In this document: positions 32,244 through 43,425 of the stretch, piece after piece
Position numbering within the stretch: the stretch's first letter is position 1
Layout of the letters: the number at the start of each line of letters is the position of its first letter
Assembly (NCBI RefSeq): GCF_037975245.1
Contig: NC_092561.1
Span: forward strand, 970,501-1,034,500
DNA length: 64,000 bases
DNA from: Apostichopus japonicus
Lineage: Eukaryota > Echinodermata > Holothuroidea > Aspidochirotida > Stichopodidae
Reading direction: 5' to 3'
Notes under the pieces: generated by a model
Told to the model about the DNA's origin: nothing
The model's input: the letters and a program-made list of their open reading frames with translations, nothing else
Databases searched by the model: none
Position numbers and translations under genes: made by a program

Positions 32244-32522
32244 CAGGCGCGTAGCCAAGGGGGGAGGCGAAGGGGGCAGCCGCCCCCCCGAGCATTTTTT
32301 TTTCTTCATGCTTTTATGACATCGCTAGTATTTTCAAAAGAAAATGCTAAGATGCAACTAACAAGGCCTGGGAAGTGCCATTTCCAGCAATCTGGGAGGT
32401 ATTTTCAGTCAAAATTTTCTTGTACGCTTCGCGCCAACCATGGTGGCGCTATGCTTAGATAGTTTGCAATGCCGAATCTACAGTTTCGCCCCTCCCTTGG
32501 CAAATTCCTGGCTCCGCGCCTG
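32244..32522. mobile_element. 279-bp hAT-like MITE
   Basis: Inverted ends CAGGCGCGTAGCCAAGG and, on the other strand, CAGGCGCGGAGCCAGGA. It is flanked by AAAACCTA on the left and AACACCTA on the right, an 8-base target duplication with one mismatch. CAG-type ends and 8-bp duplications are characteristic of hAT elements. No ORF. Confidence 0.75.
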
Positions 32523-33305
32523 AACACCTAACCCTGCACCCTAACCCATCTTGAATGGAGAGCCAAAGAAAGGTTTCTTTGACATCCTAAAGACGATAGA
32601 ATTATTGAATCGGCAAGATTCAGTTTGCCATTAGACAAAAGAAAACTTTGATATATATCGCAAGGAACTTGTGATGACAAGCTCCAATGTTTCAACATAA
32701 TAATATACCTACCACTTCCCTCCAATCCAACCCACCCCCACCTACGATTGTTTCAATTTAACTTTTCTTTCAAATCCATGTAAGGGAGTAAATTTTGGAA
32801 AGCCATGATAACAAACAGTTTAATAAATGATATTTGCTGCATAAAGCTATACGACATCATTCACACATGAGGAAAGAATATCAACGATTTTTTTTTTCTT
32901 TTTCCCCATCGAGAAAGTAAGCATTAATTTGATATCAATATCTAAACTTCAAAAAGACATACTGACAAAGTGTTGAATACATGAATATTCCTGGCAGGCT
33001 ATGTAAGTCAAAACGAGAGGCAAACGGGGGGTGCAGCGGAAGAAGTTGGTGTGCTGTCTAAACCTTTTGAGGTATATTTATCATTTGTATGAGCATAATG
33101 GGGGATGGGTGGGTGTTGACGGGGGATGGGTGGGTGTTGACGGGGGTGTGAAAACGAATATTACATTTTCACATCAATAAGTTCAGCAATGCTATGGATA
33201 CAGTTTTGTTAACTTCAAAGTATCAATGGTGCATGACACACATAAAAGACATGTATACATATATGCAAATATACTATATGGGTGTGTGAATACATATTCA
33301 TACAT
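32523..33305. other. intergenic, no gene recognised
   Basis: AT-rich; contains two copies of GGGGGATGGGTGGGTGTTGA at 33101-33141. Otherwise nothing seen. Confidence 0.5.
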
Positions 33306-33310
33306 GAGTG

Positions 33311-33388
<78 letters not shown>
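33311..33388. repeat. (AT)n microsatellite
   Basis: About 78 bases of AT dinucleotides with a single G interruption at 33357. Likely polymorphic and able to form cruciforms. Confidence 0.97.
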
Positions 33389-33393
<5 letters not shown>

Positions 33394-33744
33394 CGTGTCC
33401 CTGTTACATCGTCATCACTTCAGCATAACTTACTCCTATTCATGTATAACCTTGCAACGGTTTTCCAGAACTCTTTATTCTTTTTTACATCACACTGACA
33501 ACTAAGGTTAACATATATCCCACAATACAGGCATTGTAAATTACTACAAAAGGGACCTGCCCCAAACTAGTCTTAAAAACATTATATACAAATTAAAAGA
33601 ACACAACTCTGCATTCTGTTCTTGTTCAACGGTGCTTCTAAGCCAGACTGGGCTAGCAGCCAGGAATTCTGCATTGCAGGGACACCGACAACTTAAGGAG
33701 TAACATAATACCCATGTGTCCTGTACTTTTTGTACATTTGATTG

Positions 33745-34212
33745 GGGTACACCACCCCCTCCCTTTCCACAACCACTCCGTCCTCCCCACAACCACTCCC
33801 CACAACCACTCCCTCCTCCCCACAACCACTCCCTCCTCCCCATAGCCACTCCCTCCTCCCCATAGCCACTCCCTCCTCCCCACAACCACTCCCTCCTCCC
33901 CATAACCACTCCCTCCTCTCCATAACCACTCCCTCCTCCCCATAACCACTCCCTCCTCTCCATAACCACTCCCTCCTCCCGATAACCACTCCCTCCTCCC
34001 CACAACCACTCCCTCCCCACAACCACTCCCTCCTCTCATAACCACTCCCTCCTCCCCACAACCACTCCCTCCTTCCCACAACCACTCCCTCCTCCCCATA
34101 ACCACTCTCTCCTCCCCATAACCACTCCCTCCTCCGCACAACCACTCCCTCCTCCCCATAACCACTCCCTCCTCCCCATAACCACTCCCTCCTCCCCACA
34201 ACCACTCTCTCA
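33745..34212. repeat. 20-bp C-rich minisatellite, about 23 copies
   Basis: Unit CCCTCCTCCCCATAACCACT with CATAGCC and CACAACC variants. Because 20 is not a multiple of three, the same GGGSGYGEE-like peptide appears in all minus frames, a sign that these ORFs are artefacts. Confidence 0.97.
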
Positions 34213-35934
34213 TCTTGCAACATACTGATATTTCATATTCCAGACAATGTACACATGTAAAGTAAGCCTAATTGCACTCTTACTTGTCCTTGAAGAAAGC
34301 AATGTGGGTAGTGTTAACAACGTGTTCTCCTTGTCTCCTGTTAGTGCTACAATGCCCACATTCCTTGAGACAATGAATTGTGCCTGAGTCAATATGTTGC
34401 AAGTACATAAATATTTTACATAAGTCTTAATAGAGCTTAAAGTAACATCAGTGGTGCACCCAACAACCACCCCCACCCCCACTCCACCTGCCCCCCCCCC
34501 TGCTCCACCTGCCTGCCTTCCTCTCACTGTTGCAAATAATTCAGATGTTCTAGTAAAGATGCTCTCAAAATGATAAGGAAAGGAATTGTTAAGATTCAGT
34601 AATAATGATTGACAACTGTTTACTGTTGTTATTTGTAGCATTTTATCGAGAAGTAACATAAGAAACTTACTAAATTCAAATGCCTAATTCCATTAAACCC
34701 GCAGTTTAGACTCCTTAAACCTTTAATGACAGAGTATTAGGCAAGAAGTCATCAACCCTTAGCAATCATTTTAATTCTTTAGTTCATTCTCTTATTTTTG
34801 TTGTTGTTATTGATATATATATATAATTTGATATGTAAAGTGTGTAGACTTGTTCTCATCGAAAGTAAGGAATCCCTTATGCACCAGCGACAGAATAGGA
34901 CTGCATAGAAGATTAGCAAAGGGGAAAACATTAAACCTTTCACCAACGCATTCGGTAATGCTATGCATAATTATCTAAGCCCTACAAAACGCTCAAAGCT
35001 ACATAGGGCAGCACGCAAACTAGTCGATTTTCATTGGCCATCCTATTGTCAATTTTTTCTTCCTCTTCTTCGTTTTTCTTCTTCGAGTTTGAGGCCCCCG
35101 AGAGAGGGCTGTCTCTTGAGACGGCAAAGTTCAACACCTTTCAATAGAGGCCTTGCCCCAAGATACATGTGCGGGAGATATTTAAATACCATCTAAATAT
35201 CATCTCTGTCTCCATGGCTACAGGACGGCTTTGAATAGAAATAGCAAAGTTCTCGAAATTTGATAGAAACCATTACATTTTTTAAATATTAATTTTGCAA
35301 AACTCTTGCTGCCACAATTTTAATGATTATTTTTTTGCTCATAATTGCTGGAGAAAGTGTGTGGTAAATAGTGTTAACGTCATATAAATTTCATAATCTA
35401 AATGGCAGTGACTGTATACTCTTATGTACAATATAATGAAGGAACATTTAAATTTGAACAATTTCTTCTCTCATTCCTTTGGACTTAAATTGACTTCAGT
35501 ACATACTTGCATACAAACTATCATTAATTTATCCTCAGGAAATGGACCATTACTGACTCTGAAATGAGTCCCCCTCATTAATTTCTTCATGGTTGTATGA
35601 GTTTCTGCTTAGCTTAGCTCCCACAGGGAATTAAGATCATACCGGTAATCGAAGAAGAAAACTTGAAAGATTAAATAAATGATGGCTGGTCTCCCTTTAA
35701 AATTTCTTTTAAAGTTGATACTACTCTCTGTATTGCATTGTACAGTAAGTGTGTGTTTTTACCATTAGTTGATGCACAGTTACTATTACTTGCATGAAAG
35801 ACTATAAAAAAAAAACGAGTAAAAGATTGGTTTATGCAAGGAATATTCAAGGAGACAGTTCGTCATAGCTTAAAACTGTTATGGTTGCTACAGATCTAAG
35901 ATAATAAAAATACAAATGTAAAGAGGATGTACAC
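34213..35934. other. intergenic, no gene recognised
   Basis: No exon of either flanking gene was found. Short C-rich run near 34470-34505. Confidence 0.45.
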
Positions 35935-36150
35935 CCCCAGCACTGCCAGGTGTACATGCCTACCATATTTGAAGTGGGTACTGTCAACAGAGTACCCTGC
36001 AATTCCTTGGACACAACAGCAGAGCAATATTATGAGTACCATATGAAATGGGTACCATCAAACAAGTAAACCCTGCAATTGTCTAGTTACCAGCAAAGCA
36101 ACAATTGAGATGAAGGTGAGTACGGTACCACCATCTGAGTCACCTCAGCA
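35935..36150. repeat. imperfect tandem repeat, about 80-bp unit, 3 copies
   Basis: Shared elements are GGGTAC(T/C)(G/A)TCAA, CCCTGCAATT, and ACA..AGCAAAGCAA-like blocks, ending with GGTACCACCATCTGAGTCAC, CTCAGCAATTTCCTAGACAT. It lies in the presumed downstream region of FRS2. Confidence 0.6.
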
Positions 36151-36507
36151 ATTTCCTAGACATCACTTAAGCAACATACCAAACTGTTGAAAGGGTGAAA
36201 TAATAACTGAAATACTCAAAATAGCAATATTCCATTTCAAAACATGACAATTCAATACATATCTGTGGGGTAAGTACTTTTCTGCCCAGATGATCAGAAT
36301 GTAACTACCATGTGGTACCAATATCACCATCAATGCTGATAACAACCAACACTCATTACATGTTATATATTATACCTTGGAGCCCAGTCAAGCATTCTGG
36401 AAACAAGCTCTCTGCTTCCGTATGGTACTACTATAAATTATATTAACTGCGAAAATCCTGATTGTTTCATTCACACATCGTTATTCTGGTACGGATATTA
36501 CCAGGAC

Positions 36508-36575
36508 TGATTATAATTAAACACTCTAGTTTGTAGTTAGACTGATTATAATTAAACACTCTAGTTTGTTGTTAG
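36508..36575. repeat. 35-bp direct duplication
   Basis: GACTGATTATAATTAAACAC then TCTAGTTTGT(A/T)GTTAG occurs twice in tandem with almost no divergence, so it is recent. Confidence 0.9.
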
Positions 36576-37252
36576 CCTGACTGCTCAGTGCTCTGCCTAT
36601 GAAGCATCTGGCATAAAAGCAATGCCATCGAATGGTGACAATAATTAGACATACTCTCTGCGTTTCTCACCACATAACATCATGTCGGTCTGTCCATCTT
36701 CTAGCATTGTTACCTTCGCTGGTTACACGTCCTATCTGCAGTCACCTTAGTTTGCGGCACCGGTCCATCTCCACTTTCCATATGAACGTAACCAACAGCA
36801 ATGCAGATATTAGTAACTGAGTTGTGTTACTAGTTGTACTACTAGCTGTAGTGATCTGTTCTGTCTCGACCGTCGGGTACTGATAAGTGGCATCCTATAA
36901 CGATGATTGTTACACATAACATAACATATCATGAACCTACAGCTATATTTCCATACCTGATGTAGAAACACATGCAGTTCCCAGGACTAAACAAGTCCGT
37001 CCGGATAGGAAACTTGCATTGTGATGACGAGCTATACCTGCATACGCACGTTATCTTCCGTTACCATGGCTTCCACCCATCCATTCTCGACAGTTAAATT
37101 GCAATCCGATAATGATGATGACAATAAAAACCTAGACACATTGTTATCTTCAGGACCATCCAGCCTCTGCCTGGTTTATAATGTCTTGTCCATTAGGAAG
37201 AAAGCAATAGAATGGGAATGATGGCAATAACGATACAAGTTAAAATCTCCGG
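36576..37252 (-). other. probable FRS2 3' UTR region
   Basis: Directly downstream of the FRS2 stop. No canonical minus-strand AATAAA was found close by, so the transcript end is unknown. Confidence 0.4.
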
Positions 37253-38248
37253 CTATCTCGGCTGAACCGGTCCATCGTGTCTCGTCCGCCTGGAACTGAC
37301 GTCCCCGTCGTTTATCTGTCTTTGGGAATTTGCTAAAGCCACAGTCTTGTTAGTGTCTATTACAGCGTAGACGTCCGACCCTTTGGCGGGAGACTCTGTT
37401 TCGGCCAGTGGTGAGTTTGGGGTGTTGGGAGGTGTGCTACCAGAACTGGAACAGGTGGAACGCTGAGGGGCAGAACTGACCGTTCCATCCTCAAACGCCA
37501 CCTGGATGTAATTCAGTTTTCCTTTAGGCGGAGACTGTATTATCATGTTGCTAACGCCTTGGTCATGACTGACTTGTTCTTTACCTTCCACGTCGACAAC
37601 GTTTGCAAAGAATTTTTCACCCTGTGGATTAACGCCGGCATCAAAGTTGAATTCTGAATCACTCTTGCCGTTGTTGAATCTAGCGCCGCCCATGGGCCCT
37701 CTCTGGTCTGGTATAGTGGAACGATGGGGTAATTCACCTTTCGTATCTAAGTTTGTGTAGTAAGAGGAAGGCGATGAGGGAGAGTAGGCAACGGTCTTTG
37801 CCAAGTTTGGGCTATGAACCATGGGAGGCCGGTCTAAATTCACATAGGATATGTTACTTACACCCTGTCCGGGCTCGGATAAACGGTTTACTTCGGATCC
37901 TATCTCGACCAGCAGACCGGTCTTAACCTTCCTCGAATTTGGTTCTTGGGATACTGTTTTGTTATCGTTCTCGTCGATTAAGCTCACTGGCTCCGGTGGA
38001 CTTGAGGGCGCTACAGTTTCCACAACGCTGGCAGCTGCTTCCTCTGAATCGGTGACCTCGTACTCATTTTCCACTCTATCTACGTCCGTGGCCGCAACTT
38101 GAAGGCTTCCGTCTTCAATCACTGCATCGTCTTCATCCTGGCCGAGTTTAAGGTGGACGTAATTAAGAGACACCTTCTTGGTGGGATCCTTGGTGGTTGT
38201 GCCATTGGTGACTGCCCCCACAGGTCTAAACGGTGAATGGGTGGGTAC
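37253..38248 (-). CDS. FRS2: FRS2 last coding exon
   Basis: Acceptor cttctag; residues 208-538 and TAG at 37255-37253. It carries the C-terminal docking tail with Y237, Y270, Y342, Y371, Y454 and Y501. As in vertebrates, most of the docking tail is in one large exon. Confidence 0.94.
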   Translation of the reverse strand, partial: VPTHSPFRPVGAVTNGTTTKDPTKKVSLNYVHLKLGQDEDDAVIEDGSLQVAATDVDRVENEYEVTDSEEAAASVVETVAPSSPPEPVSLIDENDNKTVSQEPNSRKVKTGLLVEIGSEVNRLSEPGQGVSNISYVNLDRPPMVHSPNLAKTVAYSPSSPSSYYTNLDTKGELPHRSTIPDQRGPMGGARFNNGKSDSEFNFDAGVNPQGEKFFANVVDVEGKEQVSHDQGVSNMIIQSPPKGKLNYIQVAFEDGTVSSAPQRSTCSSSGSTPPNTPNSPLAETESPAKGSDVYAVIDTNKTVALANSQRQINDGDVSSRRTRHDGPVQPR

Positions 38249-40252
38249 CTAGAAGAAACAGAAAAACAGTTAGCAGAACTGATACTTTTAAACTTAAGGC
38301 CAACTGCCAGGCAAATTTTGATTCCAAAAGATGTAATCAGTTTCATAAGATCTTACAGTAACTTTTAACACCAAATTATTTCGGTCCATTTTCTATGAAA
38401 AATGTCACGCATCAACAAAATAGGCATACATCGATTTCATATTGATAAACAAAAGGGAATAACCGCAAAGATAAAAAGGATTTTTAATACATTAGCAGAC
38501 ATTGAGAAGACAATCGCTATAATAAATTCTTCTTTTAAGGGGTTTTTATCCTTTGTAGAATCATACCGTGGTGCGTGGAGGACCGGTCTCCCTTATATCT
38601 TCCGAATTAATGTATTCAATAGTAGGAGATTCGCTGCGTTCCATTATCGGAGTTGAGGCGTTTGCTCTGCTGGTCGGAGACACCGGGCTTGTCGGTGCCA
38701 CGGACGTCGAAGAGGACGAGTTACGGCCGGCGATTCTTCCGTTGGTGGAGATTAAATGCGTCATAGACGTTGAATGGTTGTGAGGCAGCTGTGTCTGCAG
38801 TGTGTGATTCTGCTGTTGCTGCTGTGAAGGTCCAGCATTGCTAGTGCTAGGAGTGTCGCCTTCGTTTGTGTTCAACTTGACCAGATCAAAAAGTTGTTTT
38901 GCATTCTTGCACTTGAAAGCGTATATCCCTGCAATTTGAGAAGATAATATTGAAGATTATGTATCTATCAATAGTATAGACCCAACGTGACGTACTCCAC
39001 ACATCATAGGTAATGGTTGGAACTGAAGGAGGGAGTGAGGAGGGGGTGGGGGGAAGGGGAGGGTTGTGGTCAATGAGAGCATAAATGTCTGTAGTCTATG
39101 TCAAATCGTGTAGCAGACAGGCAAGCTGGGGAATATTGCCAACATAATCAACACCCTCAACTTCACTTTAGCTATTTACCCTATTTCTTACCTCAACCAG
39201 TGTATGGCAACTTGAATAAACAATGTTTATACCTTAACTGGTGGTGGCACCTTGCAATGGCTCCTTATGTCCTCAACTACAATGTTGGCAAATTTATCAC
39301 AGCTCTTACGTGTAATTCCTATCAACCTAGGAAGTTAGCACTGTAGTAAGGTCCTTACAATCTTACATGGGCTTTACATGGACTATCAGTGGCACCTTGA
39401 TTACAACAGTAAGATTCAAACCGATGAAACCCAAGTGCGAAACAAATGTCCTAGACACTTTGTGTGGTAGATTGAGAAAGGAAGGTCATTGATTGGAGGG
39501 GTCTGGTCATAGAAGGCTGTGTAATAATACCAGTTCATTCTAGACATGGTGAGCGCATGCTGAGGTTGTGAAGAGACAGGTAAGCGAGGTGCAGGTTAAT
39601 AAATTTCTTACTGGTGTTGGCTTGTCTTTAGCTATTCATATTACAATTCTGCATGGGTAGTTATCTTTGTTCTTTACCTGGACTGGTAACTATTGGCATT
39701 AGGCTGAGTTATGTTCAAACCTGGTCTGTCGGTACCCTTGCATGGAAGGACATTTTTACCTGAAGTGGAAGCACCTTTCTTTAGATTCATTGTACCCAAA
39801 CCTGGACTGATGACAGCCTTTACATTAGTTCTTCATACTTGTCTTACTTGGACCAGTGACACTGTACTTCTCACAATCTATTTTCAAACCTTTACACGCG
39901 GCACCCTGCATCGAACAATTTAGATTATTACCTGCATCTGTGGTATGTACCTTGTATTGAGTACATTTACTACAGTACTATATGTGCACTTACCTGGACC
40001 AGTGGCACAACTTCTGCCGCTCTCAAATGAAAACAAGCCTGTGTCGAAACCATAGCGACGGAGGGACTTGAGTGGCCAACGGATGGGGTTGCCGTTCTTC
40101 TGATGGAGGACCAACTCCGTCCTGTTCACCTCTATCAGTCCTCTCCAGATGATCTCTCCCTGTTCGTTAATGTTCTTCACTTTAAACATATTTGTCGCCA
40201 GTTTGGACTTGACCCTTCCCGGGAGAGGACTGCACTGTATCTGATTGCCCAT
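37253..40252 (-). CDS. FRS2: FRS2-type FGF receptor substrate docking protein, 3 coding exons
   Basis: FRS2 is a membrane-anchored adaptor that links FGF and Trk receptors to GRB2/SOS and SHP2. Joining 40252-39994, 38928-38567 and 38248-37253 gives 538 residues; vertebrate FRS2 is about 500. The start MGNQIQC has Gly2 for N-myristoylation and a nearby Cys7 for possible palmitoylation. The PTB domain spans about residues 22-105 (RRYGFDTGLFSFESGRSC, GIYAFKCKNAKQLFDL). The rest is disordered and Ser/Pro-rich with SP/TP sites. YxN motifs (GRB2 SH2 type) are Y192 (YINS), Y342 (YVNL) and Y371 (YTNL). LNY motifs at Y237 (LNYVHL) and Y454 (LNYIQV) resemble the vertebrate SHP2 site, and Y501 is in VYAVID. 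The C-terminus SSRRTRHD parallels vertebrate TSRKTRHN. FRS2 and FRS3 arose in vertebrates, so this is probably the single pro-ortholog. Confidence 0.93.
38567..38928 (-). CDS. FRS2: FRS2 second coding exon
   Basis: Acceptor attgcag, donor GTATGA. Residues 87-207, entering in phase 1 and leaving in phase 0. It completes the PTB domain (GIYAFKCKNAKQLFDLVKL), then becomes Gln/Ser/Thr-rich with a Q5 run, SPVSP and the YINS motif at Y192. Confidence 0.92.
39187..40008 (-). repeat. array of copies of FRS2 exon end plus splice donor
   Basis: The true junction on the minus strand, GTGCCACTGGTCCAG/GTAAGT (40008-39988), recurs downstream in the same orientation: GTGTCACTGGTCCAAGTAAG (39862-39843), GTGCTTCCACTTCAGGTAAA (39774-39755), GTTACCAGTCCAGGTAAA (39690-39673), GGTGCCACTGATAGTCCATG (39396-39377), GTGCCACCACCAGTTAAGGT (near 39250-39231) and GCCATACACTGGTTGAGGTA (39208-39189). 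A different dispersed repeat (39435-39600) interrupts it. Confidence 0.65.
39435..39600 (+). repeat. dispersed repeat family X, copy 1
   Basis: Shares TCCTAGACACTTTGTGTGGT, GGTCATTGATTGGAGGGGTC, CAGTTCATTCTAGACATGGT and AGACAGGTAAG with 49090-49240. Its sequence after TCTAGACAT also resembles the tandem units at 49620-49840. Confidence 0.65.
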
Positions 40253-40308
40253 GTCCGCGGTAACTTTGGAGATGTAAGTCAAACAGAATCTAGTCTGTAT
40301 CTTCACAT
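39994..40308 (-). CDS. FRS2: FRS2 first coding exon with short 5' UTR
   Basis: The minus-strand acceptor (ttgaacag) ends at 40309, so the exon begins at 40308. ATG is at 40252-40250, preceded by 56 bases of 5' UTR that contain a minimal ATG-TGA upstream ORF at its very start. It encodes residues 1-86 plus one base; donor GTAAGT at 39993-39988. The acceptor implies at least one non-coding exon further upstream (above 40309). The CDS part is 39994-40252. Confidence 0.9.
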
Positions 40309-40311
40309 CTG

Positions 40312-42379
40312 TTCAAATAACAACAACAAAAAACAAACAATCATTCAAAATGCAAAGAAATAAAAAACGTTTTAACAATCACTGTTGTTCGGATAACTAT
40401 GCCACACAGATATAATTGTTTAATAACCATTCTCTGTTTTAACAGCTGGTGAAGATGCAGGAACAATTAGTTTGTATTGTTTATTAGTGCTCAACAAAGA
40501 GACCTGTTAAGAGAATTAGATGGCCCACATTTAATCTTTGATATTATTAAAGACTTTCCACAAATTCGTATGACAATGCAGACATAATCCCAGCTTCTTG
40601 CCAAGGATGACTGTATAGGCACAAAAGTTAAGTTTCATATGTTTTAATGTCCTCAACTAATACAATTATTAATTTATTAATTAACTCTTTATTGATAAGT
40701 TTGTTAATTATGAAAAATGGTGTGGAATGTGGTATGATATGACCATTTTACTTGATCAAGCATTTTTACTGCACAAGATCTAAATGATGTGGTATAAATA
40801 CAGCTGAAAACAGTTGAACAAGTGGGATTCTTAAAAGATGGAGATCTCCCATTAGAATTAGGCTTCATTCCTTCACGAATGGTAATTTCGGGAGGAAGAG
40901 GTGATGGACGTTGACCCAGAGGAGGGTTATCAATTTTGGGGGGGAGGGCACAGTGTGCAATGTTACCAGTAAATATACCCTAGGTAGATGGGATATGCAA
41001 AGGTACATGTAGAGTGTAAAAGAGCTGATAACAGTTCACTTCCTGATGATGCAGTATAAATTATGCAGATTTCAAAGAGTAAACATATCACAGATTGACC
41101 ATAATTACGGGAGAGCATATGTAATATTTGCATTCATTCCAAACTATAGTCCAATATAAATTACAGTGATAGTTGACTCTCCCCCCCAACCCCGCCCCCT
41201 CATCCACAGCTTAAAAATTACTGTACATCTTACTTAGTCATGTCCTCCCATACTCGCAATGTGTGTAAGTTGGTACTATACTGTACACAACAAAATATCT
41301 GCACATCTAATTTTCCTAATCTCCAAAATGGATCTGATACAACGACAACAACGATGATGCAGACACCACCTCATGCGTACTAACCGGATCTCCGCAAAGC
41401 TGCGATTTCATTAATTCGGTTTTCTGGATGTGCCCAGAGAATGGAAATTTGCTAAGGGCAAGCGATGCCTGAAAAAGCTATTACCTTATTCATGACTTTG
41501 ACTGATGTGTTCTTGCTAACAAATGGAGTTTACAAGATTTTTCTCTTTTTTTTTCAAAACAGAAGAATCCCAGCGAAACTATATTCTTGGGCAGCTAGGA
41601 CAGTATTGAGTCATGAATCCAGTTCATGCTTCATATAAGTCGGCATTACTGAGTATTAGCGTCAGATCTGTTTAGTTATCCAATTTAAAAATTGTTGCAG
41701 TAAAAGTATTGTAGTTTTATGCTACCTAATTGATGCAGCTAGACTAATTGGGTTCATTTAGTGACTCCTATTTTGACAGTAATAAAACTTTTCCATTAAA
41801 ATGTAAAGGCTACCTACGCCTTTTTTTGTTACACGCAAAATATCATGAAGGTGCATGTTTGACCACCAACATTACCTAACACACCCGCTCCCCACCCCCT
41901 CCCCTTTCCCCAGCCCCTTATGGAACACCCAGTAAGTAGGCAGGAAGGTCTGGAGAGCAAATTCAGACGGACAGGTGCGTGTTTGGAGAGGAGTCATGTA
42001 TTAAGAGAGAGACCGGTGTAAAGTAGTAAATTTTGTACATTTACACAAACAGATGCAATTCTTTTTCGAAATGACTTTCATGATTTATTAATTTATTAAT
42101 TAATTTACTATAATATTTAGCTCATTAAAAATGATAAATCTACACACTCAAGATCTATCAACTGTTGAAAAAGTGCAGGGAATTCTCCATGGAATAAATC
42201 AGCGTGCCTAATCACTAGAGGAGGTATAAGCCTACATAATGAATGACATTTAACAGTCCATATGATCAGCGTCTCCGTGCATACGTGCATGCTAGAATGA
42301 ACCTTACAGTGAATGCCAGCAGCCAATACACTAGCACTGCTGTACAGTGTGTATTACCTACTGTACGTATATGAGGGGG
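40312..42379. other. FRS2 upstream intron or intergenic, nothing coding seen
   Basis: Because the exon at 40308 has a splice acceptor, this is probably FRS2 intron. Contains a G-rich patch near 40940 and C-rich patches near 41180 and 41885. No exon recognised. Confidence 0.45.
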
Positions 42380-42770
42380 TTACCAGCATGGAATTAATAT
42401 TATTTAAGTACTTAATGGTATTGGCCGGGATATGGGTCAGACTTCAACAGTATGGGATGGGGGAGGGGGGCTGGGAGGGGGGAGAGGAGGTGGAAAGACT
42501 AGGATACCCTTCCATAGAGGTGCATGACCATACCTAAATTAGTCAGCATTTTATCATGTATTTGAAGTATTATTACTTAGCTGTTACAATTGAACCTCAG
42601 TCCAAGACCAATAATGATCAACATTGCACAGTTAGGTTATAAGTCCAGCTTCAGTGGCGAGGCCAAACATGGGCAGCTGGGGGATATGGTCCAGGAAGCC
42701 CTTCCATATAGGTTCATGCTCCTGCCTAAATCAGTCTGTGGAATGACAATTTACCCCCTTCCCCCCCCCC
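42380..42770. repeat. imperfect duplication, about 225-bp spacing
   Basis: CCCTTCCATAGAGGTGCATGACC..CCTAAATTAGTC at about 42508-42545 recurs as CCCTTCCATATAGGTTCATGCTC..CCTAAATCAGTC at about 42699-42736, each preceded by GGGATATGG. Confidence 0.6.
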
Positions 42771-42914
42771 TTCCGGCCCCGGCCCCAACTCAAGATTGGC
42801 ATTCTATGCATGTCATTGTCAGGCTTCATGTAATTGTTATGTCATTATTACCTCATACAGAGCATAAATTTAACTGAGCCATTTAACTGCCTAATACACT
42901 GAATTACAACATCA

Positions 42915-42980
42915 GAGACTAATTTGAAGTAGGGGGAGGGGGAGGGAGAGGGGGAGGGAAAGAGTGGGGAGAGGGATGGG
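42915..42980 (+). repeat. purine-rich GGGGAGGG tract
   Basis: A simple G/A tract (GGGGGAGGGGGAGGGAGAGG) with potential for four-stranded structure. Confidence 0.85.
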
Positions 42981-43282
42981 CTACAAGTTCCTGTAAAATC
43001 AATTTAATTACTGCTCGTAACTTTGGGATGATACTTGCTTGATGTGGGCAATACTTTCTAATTTTATCCCATGATACATATATTAGTCTAGACAATGCAG
43101 GGCAATCAAACTGAATTTCTCCAAACTGTGTGTTTGCTTATAAATACATATCAGAGGCCTTATACAGTGACACAATCCATGACTCACGTCATTGCCGTTA
43201 GCAACCAATCCAGGAGAAGTGCCAAGAAAATGTCTACCCTGCAGACTGTAGAATCTAAGCACTATAATCCACATACAAGCAG

Positions 43283-43425
43283 TGTTATTGTATTATTGAA
43301 GGACATGCTGATACATGAAATATCAAAGGACATACTGATACATGAAATATTAAAGGACATGCTGTTACATGAAATATTAAAGGACATGCTGAACATGAAA
43401 TATTAAAGGACATGCACATGACATG
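43283..43425. repeat. 27-bp tandem repeat, about 5 copies
   Basis: The unit is AAGGACATGCTGATACATGA then AATATTA; the last copies are shortened. Confidence 0.92.

Noticed and set aside
33544-34223. Three overlapping minus-strand ORFs rich in GGGSGYGEE
   Set aside because: The same peptide appears in all frames of a 20-bp repeat; not a glycine-rich protein gene.
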